Origin: Citrus sinensis
Lineage: Eukaryota; Streptophyta; Magnoliopsida; Sapindales; Rutaceae
Reading direction: 5' to 3'
Assembly: GCF_022201045.2 (NCBI RefSeq)
Contig: NC_068558.1
Coordinates: forward strand, 35,483,501 to 35,547,500
Length of the DNA: 64,000 nt
Shown in pieces: positions 45,543 to 56,249 of the stretch (within the stretch, counting starts at the first letter, position 1; every line of letters starts with the position of its first letter). The notes under the pieces are model-generated. The model was not told the DNA's origin. It saw nothing but the letters and a program-made list of their open reading frames with translations, and did no database searches. The position numbers and the translations under genes are program-made.

Positions 45543-46079
45543 GAAGTACAACCAACTTAACCCAATACTCCAAGTATAATATAACATGGAAAACTAAAAT
45601 ATGACCGTGAGATTATACAAAGCAAAGGTTAAGAGGCAATTTCATTCCTCTACAAGGTTGTTTGATATAATAAGGTACAAGATAATTTTTCTAATTGTAA
45701 AAGATAGACTCAAAGAATGTTTATGAAAAGAACACATGAATTTAAATTCCATTGTTAGATAACTTGTAATTTCTAGTTTCTACTAGAATGATCCTTGGAT
45801 TTCAACCCAATTCAAAGTAGTTATTTTATTATTAGAAAAATACTGGTAATTATTTTTTCAAGAGAAATGTAAATTTATGTTTATTTCCCACCTTGAATTA
45901 TAATCTTCAATATCTATTCCCTAAGATTCTAAAAATATCAATTAATTCCATTTATTATGAAGAAAACATTAAAATTTTCATAAATGTGTTCTCTATTTAC
46001 CTTATTTTTTGAACGATAAATAGGAGTTAAATTGATGTTTTCAAAATTTTGTGAATAGAAGTTTGTCGCAGGTAAATTG
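45543..46079. other. Array flank continuing after the Gypsy insertion
   Basis: Matches about 33780-34320 downstream of gene B (for example GGAAAACTAAAATATGA and GCAAAGGTTAAGAGGCAAT). No gene. Confidence 0.65.
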
Positions 46080-48431
46080 AGGGGTTTTTAATTAAATACC
46101 ATTTAATAGTTGTAATATTATTTAAATACCCCTTCCCTTTTTTTATTTTCATGGATACCTTAACAAATGCATGTAAAGTCTAAAATGCCCTTAATGAATG
46201 CATCAAATTCACTCCACTTCTTTGTTTTCTTTCACTCAAATCTCTTTTTACCGAAATTCTCTCAAAATCTCCTAAAATCTATCAAAATTTCTCATAACTT
46301 TTTACACAAATACAAGTATGTATTCACTTCTTTAACTCCTACTCTTTTTTTAATTGAAAGGAGGTGCATTGCTCATTAAACAACCCAATAAGGTATGCTA
46401 ATGTTGTTGGATTTTAAATTTTTATTTTTTAGGAAAATTTAGAAATTTTCCTCACATTAGAATGTTTCATTTTCAATTATTTTCACCATTTTTCCTTATA
46501 TGTAGAAATATATGCAATATAGGTTTTTTTTCTTTTTTTAGCAATATAATTTATTTATGGCGAAAATGTTTCTCGTCGTGCATTCGTTTTGACATCATGT
46601 ACGTCATGTAGTCAATCGTGTAGGTCATGTAGTTATGTAGGTCATGTAAGTAATATAGTCGTGTAGGCCATGAAAGTAATATAGTCGTGTAGGTTGTATA
46701 GGTAATGTAAGTAATGTAGTCGTGTAAGTCGTGTAGTTACTTTATATATGAAATTTGATATTATTATTTTTATTGTATCAACATATATGATTTTGGTACA
46801 TGTGCCTATTCTCTTCAATGGTAAATGAACTGAACAAAATGATGAGTATAAGTTCAAAGGTTCTAAGGCTAAAGGGATAATGATACCACGATCGACAACA
46901 TATGCCGAATTGGTGGAGAAGATAACTCAAGTTATTGATATAGATACTTCGGAAATTTGAAATTACAATGAAGTTTAAGCTTAAGACATTTGATCCTATG
47001 CCACCAGTTACAATTCAAATCAATGATGATGTGGATTTTTTTTATAGAGAAAGTAGCTGGAATGGAGTTTAGAAACACACTCTAAGCTACTTTTGAACAT
47101 AGATCAATTTCAACTACCTAGCAAAATTATATTAAAGGAGACATTTGCAATCATCAAAGAATGAATTGATCATTTACAAATAAATTAACAAATTAATAAA
47201 TTGATTATTAATGGGTTAGTGTATGGTGTTGGGACTTGGATTTAACAAAAACTACATAAAGATATGGTATTTTATTTTGGTAAGTATCACCTATAGTAAT
47301 AGAATCTAATAAGAACCTCAGTTGTATTCACGGTTAATTAAAAATATTTACATACATCAACTCATTAATTATACATGATTTACCATAGCTTATAATTTTC
47401 AAGTCACCCCAATTGTAAATGAAATGAAATCTAAAATTGCAACAAGTCCACTAAATTTGCATGTCCAACATTTCGAGAAATTATTAGAGTAATCAGTATA
47501 AACAAATAAAGTTCTCTCGAGATTTTTTAATATTTGGATATGATACACTAATAAACATAGTAATTAAAAAAGTACAAACAAAAAACTTACAGCCATTTTA
47601 TTCTTTTTTTATTTTAAAAGTGCATTATTTCTCTACCCAAACATATATGTATACACTCGAGGACTGCTTGCATATGATAATTCCATAAAATCAATTAGGA
47701 AAAAAGCATATCAATGAGAGGAAAAAAGCATACCAATAAGAGGAAATTGACTATAATAATACATAAAGGTCGTGAAATCGTGTAATAAATGAAGGTTTAG
47801 TAATCGAACAATAGATGAAGGTCGTGTAATACATAACTAAAGGTCGTGAAGATCTTGTAATACATGATTGAAAGTCGTGTAATGTTACAAAAAAAGCAAT
47901 GTCATATACAACCGAGGGTCGTGTATTACATGAACTCGTGTATTGCACAACATTGAATTCTCTGTTATGTGACCTTACAAGACCAAATGATGTGTTACAT
48001 GACCAAATTATAATTGGCACAATCTATCAATTTTTCACAATTTACATGCAGCAAAACAACTAAAAATTTATTTTTGAATATGTTATGAGAGACCTACAAC
48101 TAATTAATCTATTTTTCAATATAAAACCCTAATTTTTTTATTTTTCCATAAATATCAACAAGAAAGTTAATTATAAGGAATTACTTACCTCCAATAGTTA
48201 AAGGATTAGCTCTCTCCGGCGATTGTGCAGTGACGAACTAGGCTTCTCGATTTGCTCGCATTGATATTCGATTTAGCATGTGTGAAGTATGAGTGTTTTT
48301 TGAGCAAAGTAGTTATGTTTGAGTTGAAGTGTTTTAAAATGAGGATAGTTTAGTAATTTTATATTAGTTTTTAAAGGGTATTGATAAAAATTTTGATAAA
48401 TTCTATTTTTAGGGTATTTAGATAGTTTTTA
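46080..48431. mobile_element. Mutator-like (MULE) relic
   Basis: This block is inserted into the array flank. At 46862-47040 on the plus strand, a broken frame reads TTYAELVEKITQVIDID and, one base shifted, FEITMKFKLKTFDPMPPV and INDDVDFF. This pattern matches the N-terminal region of plant MuDR transposases. Around it are degenerate GTCGTGTAGGTCATGTAA-type repeats (46575-46740) and similar GGTCGTGTAATACAT-type repeats (47765-47940). No catalytic domain is left. The ends are uncertain. Confidence 0.6.
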
Positions 48432-49192
48432 GGGAAATTATCACCGCACCACTTCTTTTTTGCCTTATATTCATCCAATCACCAAAAAATTCTAACATGT
48501 TCTCTGCACCACCTTTTTTTTTTTAATTTGTATCAACTAACCACTTTTTAATTATCATTATTAGATAATTTAAATGAAATGACAATTTTATTCCTAAATA
48601 AATTAAAAGACCATTTTATTTTACAAAAACTTTAAAAAATAAGAAAATTATAATTATAAAAATACTCCTAAATTTAATAAAAATAAATTTCAAACAAAGA
48701 TGCTCAGCTGATTTTTATTTAATTTAGATTTTGTAAAATTTTAATAATTATTTTTATTAAAAAATTATAATTTTACAAAATTTTATTAAAATAACTGAAT
48801 TTATTTATTAAAAAATAAATCCCAAAATTTTAATAATTTAGGGGATTTTTATTAAATCCCAAAATTTTGCAATTATTTTTATAATTATAATTTTTATTTA
48901 GATTTTTATTAAAAATAAAAAATTTTAATTTTGGGATTTATTTTTTATTAAATTTAAGGGTATTTTTATAATTATAATTTTCTTATTTTTTAAAGTTTTT
49001 GTAAAATAAAATGGTCTTTTAATTTATTTAGGGATAAAATTGTTATTTCATTTAAATTATCTAATAATGTTAATTAAAAAGTGGTTAGTTGATACAAATT
49101 TTAAAAAAAAAATGATGTAAAGAAAATGTTAAAATTGTTTTGTGGTTATATGAATATAAGGCAAAAATGAGCTGGTGGAGTGATAATTTCCC
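48432..49192. mobile_element. 761-bp foldback (inverted-repeat) element
   Basis: The left half (from GGGAAATTATCACCGCACCAC) and the right half (to GTGGAGTGATAATTTCCC) are near-complete reverse complements around about 48812. Long exact stretches occur, such as the AAAATGGTCTTTTAATTTAT run near 49010 and its mirror near 48605. There is no ORF. A transcript would fold into a hairpin of about 370 bp. Confidence 0.85.
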
Positions 49193-49587
49193 CAAAAAAA
49201 TTGATCTAGTAGAAAAAAACCTAACAAATGCTGGTCCACCAACAATGCGGCCAAATTAGCCTTTCTGCTTTTAGCTTCCCCTCGTGGACTGTTGTAACTT
49301 GTAATCTCCATGGTACCAGTTACCCACTACTACACTATTATCCTAACTTTTAATCCAAACCGTTAGATACAATTGCTCAAAATCCAACGGTTGTCGTGAA
49401 ATTCAAAAAGTCAACCGTGAAATTCAAAATGAATTTGGCAAAGAGAAATGAAAGGGTAGTTTAATACTTTTTTTTTTTTTTTGAAAGGGGTAGTTTAATA
49501 CTTAATTAGTCATTAATGCCCTCTATTTTCCATTTGAATCAGAAAAAAGGAAGCCACCGGACCGATCGACACTCGACGGACAAAAAA
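49193..49587. promoter_or_regulatory. Upstream region of fusion gene D1
   Basis: Similar to 34360-34620 upstream of gene C (shared CAATAATGCGGCC-like run, AAAATCCAACGGTTGTCGTG). This conserved block probably carries the array promoter. No TATA box was assigned with confidence. Confidence 0.5.
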
Positions 49588-51272
49588 ATGCCAAAGTTCA
49601 CTCTTGACAATTCCTTTCGTTTCGGCAGCCGAAACGAAACTATCACTAACTTTCACTCTGAATCTATTGAGAAGATAATAAAAAAGTTGACTAAAGATTG
49701 GCTTGGGCAGTTTGCACGCGAAGAGCAGGTCCAGGCGGATCTGATTGGGTGGAAGAAGATTTTGGTGAAGATTAATGAGGTGGTAGATGATGCGGTGGAG
49801 AAACAGACGAAGGAGGAGTCAGTGAAGAGGTGGCTAGGCAAACTTCGCAACTTGGCTTGCGATGTTGATTACTTGCTGGATGAGTTTCAAACGGAAGCTT
49901 TCCAGAGGATGTTGCTGCAAGATGATGATGATGTGATGTCTAAAGTAAAGGTGGTCGATGCTAGAATGCAAGATATTGCATCGCAGATAGACCCACTAGA
50001 TTTGAGAAAAAAATCAGCTGGGAAGTCTAGAAATGTCGGCAGAGTAATCTTGTCGGCAGTAAGGCTAGGAGGAGGAGGCAGAGATCCTCCAGGCTTAGCT
50101 TTCTCGCGAATGAAAATCTTTAGCAAGTCAGAGCTGCTAAAAGCCACCAAAAATTTTCATCACTGTCTTGGTATGGGTGGTTTTGGCTCTGTTTACAAAG
50201 GTGTCTTACCTGACAATACCCAGGTTGCGGTGAAGAAGTATATGTGTGCAGATGAGATCCGGATAACAGAATGGGAATTTCTTGGCATTATTTCACAAGT
50301 GAAGCATAAGAATGTGGTCAAGATATTAGGGCTATGTCTAGAAACCAAAGTGTCGCTGCTTGTTTATGAATTTGTTTCCAATAGAGCTCTGTCTCACTAT
50401 ATCCATGATAAGAGTTCACAAGTTTTAAAAAATTGGAAAACTTGTCTGCGGATTGCGGCCGAAACTGCCTCAGCTATTCACTATCTGCATTCTCTAGCAA
50501 GCCCTTCAATCATTCACAGTGATGTAAAGTCCACCAACATACTCTTGGATGACAATTATACGGCAAAAGTGTCTGACTTTGAGTCTTTAGTGCCGATTTC
50601 ATCTGACGATGAAACTGCAATGAGCACGATGATAAGAGGGACTGTAGGTTACTTAGATCCAGAGTATGCACACACAGGTAATTTTCTTTTCTTTCTCGTG
50701 TCTTTTTTATTGATGGCCTCATGGCGTGCCCAATTTTTTCCTCTACGCAAGTCAATTTGAACCCCAGATCTTTTGCGACTTCCCAAATTTTTTTACTAGT
50801 TAGGCTAACTAGCACCCAACTAATGACAGGTATATTAACAAAGAAGATCGATGTGTATAGCTTTGGGGTTGTCCTTGTAGAATTGTTAACCGGCATGAAC
50901 CCCGACTCTTACGTGGCATTGGCATCCAATGAGAAGATTAGTATGGTTCCATATTTTCTAGATTCGATTGAAAATAATAGTTTGCGTCAGATTCTGAACT
51001 TTCAGGTTGCTGATGAAAGTGAAATGGAGGAGATAGAAATTGTTGCTGAGCTTGCAAGTAAATGCCTAAGAATTAGAGGCACCGAAAGGCCAACAATGAA
51101 GGAAGTTTCTGAGGAGCTTGACAGGTTGAGGAGGTTGCAAGAAAATTATTGGGCACGGAAGAACAATGAAGAGTCAGAGCATTTATTAGGTGAATCATCA
51201 ACATATGCAACGGCTGTGATTGCCCAACCAGACACTCAGACTGTGGTGTCAATTGATATTGAGAACTATTAA
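49588..51272 (+). CDS. Fusion gene D1: NLR coiled coil + WAK-like kinase, 510 aa
   Basis: Exons 49588-50677 and 50830-51272 (152-bp GT-AG intron, phase 1). Residues 1-148 are the leader and CC ([20 protein letters not shown]). Residues 151-172 ([22 protein letters not shown]) are the SOBIR1 juxtamembrane scar, and from MKIFSKSELLKATKNF a wall-associated-kinase-like kinase follows. G-loop GMGGFGSV (195-202), Lys216, then HSD at 310-312 instead of HRD and DFE at 330-332 instead of DFG, GYLDPEY at 354-360, DVYSFGVVLVELLTG, and a WAK-like tail HLLGESSTYATAVIAQPD to SIDIENY. The loss of the DFG Gly suggests low or no activity. There is no signal peptide, extracellular domain or TM segment, unlike true WAKs. 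An upstream in-frame ATG (49516) exists; MPK is preferred as the shared start. Confidence 0.9.
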
Positions 51273-51430
51273 GGTACATGATCCGATCTCGATCATCGTT
51301 AAAAATAATTTCGGTTTGCTCCACAATTAATTTGTCTTTGAAGAATTTTACTGACTTGTATTGACACGATGTTTCTTAATGCCCTTCACTAGAACCAGAA
51401 AGGAAAAACCACTGTTCTACAGAGAAAAAG

Positions 51431-53500
51431 ATGCCAGAGTTCACTCTCGGTAATTCCTTTCATTATGGCAGCCAAAAACAAACCATCTCTGACCTAGACT
51501 CTGAAACTATTGAGACACTACTAACAAAGATGACTTCGGATCGGCTCTGGCAGTTTGCACACGAAGAGCAGATCCAGGACGATCTGATTGGGTGGAAGAA
51601 GATGTTGGTGAAGATCAATGAAGTGCTTCATGATGCAGTGGAAAAACAGTCAAAGGAGAAGTCCGTGAAAATGTGGCTAGGCAAACTTCAGAACTTGGCT
51701 TGCAATGTTGATTACTTGTTGGATGAGTTTCAAACGGACGCTTTCCAGAGGAAGTTGCTGCTAGACGATGATGCTGTCGATAAGTTTGATTCCACGGCGA
51801 TGTCTAAAGTAAAGGATGTCAATGCTAGATTTCAAGATATTGCATCGCAGATAGACCTACTAGGATTGAAAGAAAGTTCAGTTGGGAAGTCATGAAATTT
51901 CAGGCAAAGAGTACGTGCAACCCGTCGGTGAGTCAACCCAATGTGTAAGTACTTTGATATTCAAACAAAAAGTTTTGATAGTCATCGAAAATAGTAATTT
52001 ACTCCTGCCACAAGTTTGGTAAGTTGAAAATGTTCATAGCTCAAATTATACCACCTAATGAGTTATAATGCTCACTTGTAGCCACCTCAGTATTTGGTTT
52101 GAAAAAAAAAATGATATGGTATTTTCAATTGTTGAATTCTTGTCATTGCAAATAACAATGGCACCAATGCCTGCTGCCGGAAAATCTCAAAATTTCACAA
52201 GTTATTTTTACCTGGTTTCATTTTTGGTCGAAATGAAACTTCTATTAATAATTATTATACAGTATGGTCATAAATAATCATGTATTTATAACAAATTTAA
52301 CAAAACTATTGAAAATATTGTTACATTTTCGATGCTAACTTCCTATCATTGAAAATGGTATTGACACAATTAATTTCTTGCCAAAAATAAATATTAGCAA
52401 TTAATTATTAAGTTTTTTTTTTTAACAGTTATTCCCTATTGAAAACATGGGACATTACTTTATTCTTTTAGCGACAAACTAATTATTACAATAAAAAATA
52501 ATCATATTTTCAACTAAATTTTTCCTGCAATTAGCAATGTTGGGCCGAAAAGTCTATTTTTCTTGTAGTTATGCAACGGCTTTGATTGCCTAACTGGACA
52601 CCGGTGTCATTTGATTTTGAGAATTATTACTGTATGTGATAGGACCAGTGCTGTCCACCAGAAGCTTATTATGTTCAGTGGCTTACTGTCTTGCTTCTTT
52701 GGGGAAAATAGCATCAGGTGGGTGTGAAAAGTTTGCAAAGCTGAGATACCATGAAGCAATGGAAAGATGATTGCTATTAAAAAGATTGTTCTGCCTCCGA
52801 TGGATACCGCAGAGTTGATTGAAGAAGATGGTAAGTTACTGAATATGATAATGATGCAAATTCAGTCTGAGATTAAAACTATGTGTCAAATTAGGAATCT
52901 TCATGCTTTGCAGGCTCATATAACCAGGCCTTACTGCCATTTGCGCAGTGGACAGAATGCCATTTACTCAGTCCAAAGTGGACAATATGCGGCCAAGTCT
53001 AGGTTGTTGGGACGTTACTTGTGATAAACAATGCATGCTCCCTGATTGAGTTGTACAATTATCATGATCTCCTTCTTGAGTTTACTTTTTAAGTTGTATA
53101 ATTATGAGGTTAATGACATTGTTAACAAACTAAAAACTATTTCTGAAATGTGGTATATTTTTTATTTCATGGGTATATTTTTTATTTCAACTGACAATAG
53201 TCATGTTAGTTTTATGGCAGCACATCCCTACTACTCAACAAAGTCAATTGCAAAACCTAAGCCTTTTATTTATTTATTTATTTTTCATTAAAAAAAAAAG
53301 TATAGCAAGAACAACTGAATTCGATAAGCAATAGGCAAGTGTTTTCTAGTTATTCCCAGAAAAGGTTCATTCAAAAGCAACAAACCGTGGACAGATGCTT
53401 ATTGTTTTGAAGATTGATCACTTTTGCACTTTGAATGACCCAGAGGATAGACCTAACAGCAAGGATGTTTGGTGCATGTTGTCTCGGAGCCAACGCTAAC
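51431..53500 (+). pseudogene. Fusion gene D2: CC exon with SOBIR1-like kinase debris
   Basis: The CC exon (51431-51895, MPEFTLGNSFHYGS...) is close to exon 1 of E2 but ends early: AGA has become TGA in KS(R)N, just after the CC. The intron start is followed at about 51987 by the right end of a CACTA-like element, a relic of a WAK tail (52570-52640), and a ruined SOBIR1-type kinase. That kinase runs from a LASLGKIASGGCEK-like stretch (about 52687-52730) through MIAIKKIVLPPMDTAELIEEDG (52767 on) to HVQAHITRPYCHL-like sequence. A last piece at 53396-53500 retains DRPNSKDVWCMLS. Everything between, including HRD and DFG, is missing or replaced by unrelated AT-rich DNA. Confidence 0.82.
51987..52569. 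mobile_element. Right-end fragment of a CACTA-like element
   Basis: Matches 63330-63933 closely (AATAGTAATTTACTCC..., GGTAAGTTGAAAATGTTCATAGC) and ends in the same TTTTTCTTGTAGTT terminus. The left part of the element is absent, apparently lost in the deletion that also removed the WAK exons of D2. Confidence 0.75.
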
Positions 53501-54349
53501 TACCGTACATGTGGATGTTTTCAAATGTGCAAGAATTATAACTTTATTTGTGACGAACATTGATTGCTTTCTAGTTAAGTTGTATGATTATTACGACCCT
53601 TCTGAGTTTATACTTTAAAATTTAAATGATTTATAACGTGGTTCATGACATTGTAGTTGAACAAACTAGAAACTATTCCTGAAATGTGTCATATTTTCTA
53701 TTTCAATCATTTGATTGAATTTTTTTTTCCAATTTGTTTTTTTCAGACAAAAGGCCCCATTCATTGAATAAGAAAAGCAAATGTGAGCACAAGTATGAAA
53801 TCAAATGTTCACAAGTGTTTTTTTTTTTTTTTTCTTCTTCTCTCTCTCTCCCTTAGAAGTAAAAGTCTAGAGGCACTCTGTTCGGATGAAATATGTTATG
53901 ACAGCCTAAAAAATGAGGCTCAAGAAAATCGAAGTTTTTTAAACATTTAAAAGAAAAATTGCTCTCATATTCTCATACTAGGGAGTTGAGCCCCTTCCTC
54001 TAATAAGAGAATTGGGATACCACCCACCTCAGGTTTCCCAAAATGTTTGAAAGTCCATGGTAGCATTAAACATGCAGTAGGATGCTTATTATCAGGATCA
54101 TATACAACATAAGACAAAAATATACCGTTTCTGCTAGTTTTTATTTTTTCTCTACTTTGCTGCATTCATATTTCTCAATTTTCTAGCTCTAGGTTTGCAT
54201 TTTTGTAGCGCCTTGCATCTCATGAGGGTAATGCTCATTATATCTCCTGACTAGGTGTCATATTTTTTTTTTAATTAATAAATTTCTCTCATACCGTTGA
54301 GGTTTTGCCCACAAAACCAAAAAGGAAAAAAAAATGAGAGAAACAGAAA
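53501..54349. other. Intergenic, array flank
   Basis: Resembles the 3' flank of SOBIR1-type copies and then (53965-54310) the region upstream of gene C at 34637-34970. No gene. Confidence 0.5.
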
Positions 54350-54875
54350 CAGAGAAACCACATAACATTGTGGAGACAGAGCAAGCTGTTTGTACTAAAG
54401 TGAATAGAAGAAGAACGACTGCAGTAACAGAGATAGATGCCCACTGACTATTGAAATAATCTTGTTTCAATATTGCCTTCCATCTGCGTCAAGGGTATCT
54501 GCTCTTCAGATCTTCAACAAGATCTGTATATTGAAAATTTTAGCAGACGACGAAGTTTCTTTGGACATGGGTTGTGAAAAAGAGTCGACACAGCTTCATT
54601 GTCCCATTGCCAATTTTCAATAACTCGGTTTTCAACAAAGTAATCCAACATCCCGTGCCGTGTTGACGAGGTAAGTCATGACTATAACAAGTTGACGCGT
54701 GTACCTGCTGCCACCGCAATACAATCTCTCAAAAGTTTGAGGATTTCTGAACAAAATTTCTGAGGATTGGCTGATTCTCAGTTGTGGAATTTCCAGGATG
54801 CCATTTATTGAAACTGAAAGTAATTTCAAATAGCTTTTTGCTTGAGACCAATGTGAAACTTGACTCCAGCTTGGC
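54350..54875 (-). pseudogene. DUF247 remnant (C-terminal third)
   Basis: Minus-strand pieces match the intact DUF247 gene: ISINGILEIPQLRIS-like, SSEILFRNPQTFERLYCGG, YLVNTARDVGLL and the tail FNSQWASISVTAVVLLLFTL. Frameshifts separate them, and the normal stop is replaced by CSVSTMLCGF. It sits upstream of E1, as the other DUF247 copies sit upstream of A and B. Confidence 0.85.
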
Positions 54876-56249
54876 AGATATTGCTTAAACCAAATCAATT
54901 CAAATTCATTAAATTGAAGTTCCACCAGCGATCGGCTCAAATGAATATTTGTTTTATTGAAAAAAATAAAAGACAAATGACAAAACCGTGTTGGTCCCAC
55001 ATGACGAGTTATTCCTCTCTCTCCCTTGTGGACTCTCGTGCGCGTGGTTGCGTAGCATACCCACACCTAAGTCAGTCAAATCTTCTTCTCCTTGTTGCAT
55101 TAGAACCCTTGCTTTACGCAATTACTTGTTATTGTGGCACTATAAACGAGAGTCCTAATTTTATTCCTAAATTATAATTATTAATTGTTAATTTATATTT
55201 ATTATTATTTAATAATATATTTTCCATAAACAAACTATTAAATTCATACAAAATCTCCTTTCAACATTATAATTAACAAATTTAATCCATTTATTTTTTA
55301 AAAAATATCTATTTAATGTTGTAAATTATAACATTATATATTTCATTCAAAACTCTATAAAAACCACATATTTGTTAAATTATTATCCGTTAATATCTTT
55401 TTCCAATAGAAAATAAAAAACACTATACTTTCAATGTTTTGGTGAAAAAATTGCTTTCATCAGGTACATTAATAAAAAACACTATACTTTCAATGTTTTG
55501 GTAAAAAACACTATATTTTATAACACATTAATAATTTCGCATCTCAAAAAACTAAAAAATTTAATTTTAAATAAATAAATCTTAAATAAAAGCAAATCAT
55601 ATATTTTACCTCAAATATTTTGGAAAGCCTAATTAATAGAAGAGTACTGATATTCAACCACCACATATTATCTCACAAGACCCTTTTTTTTTTCCCTTCA
55701 CCATCTACTTCTAAATTCCCTTATTTTCTATCAAAATTATCTTTTTCTTTTTAAAGAATTGTATCAACAAACTTAGATGCAAGTCTATCCTTCATTATTT
55801 TATTTTTTGAAAAAAATTAATCGTCTATTATGTAAGTGTTTATTAGAGGCTCTTTTAGAACAAATAAATTTCTAAAGTTCAATATTTTAGATTGAAAAAG
55901 AAAAAATAAAAAAAGTCAAAGTGAGATTACGTTGTACTGCTCATCAAACCGCTATAGAATGAATGGAATACTTTGTTTCCAAAAATAAATACATTTGACC
56001 CTTATGACATGCAAGTAAAAATGCATAAGAGAAGAGATGCTGGGTTACTGAGTTCGATTGAAAAGTAAATACAGCACAATTTCTGTCCTTTATGGTAATT
56101 TCGATATTAGAGGAGTCTCATGAAATGAAATGCTGGACCGAATAACTACACTCCTAAACAATTCGCCCAAGGCCCAAAATATAGAATGCCCTCCAATTTC
56201 CATTTGAATCAGAAGGAAGAAGGCACCAGACCGATCGACAGAGAAAAAA
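54876..56249. other. Intergenic, upstream of fusion gene E1
   Basis: Bases 54876-55135 match the region upstream of gene C (34985-35180). The rest is AT-rich, with a direct repeat of AAAAACACTATACTTTCAAT at about 55418 and 55472. No gene. Confidence 0.5.

Noticed and set aside
46575..46740. CRISPR-like appearance of short GTCGTGTAGG repeats
   Set aside because: The repeats are degenerate, lack uniform spacers, and lie in a plant transposon relic.
49516..49587. Upstream in-frame ATG of D1 (and 35183 in C) as the true start
   Set aside because: The equivalent ATG is out of frame in E1 and B, while MPK starts every member, so MPK is the likely start. The longer form cannot be fully excluded.
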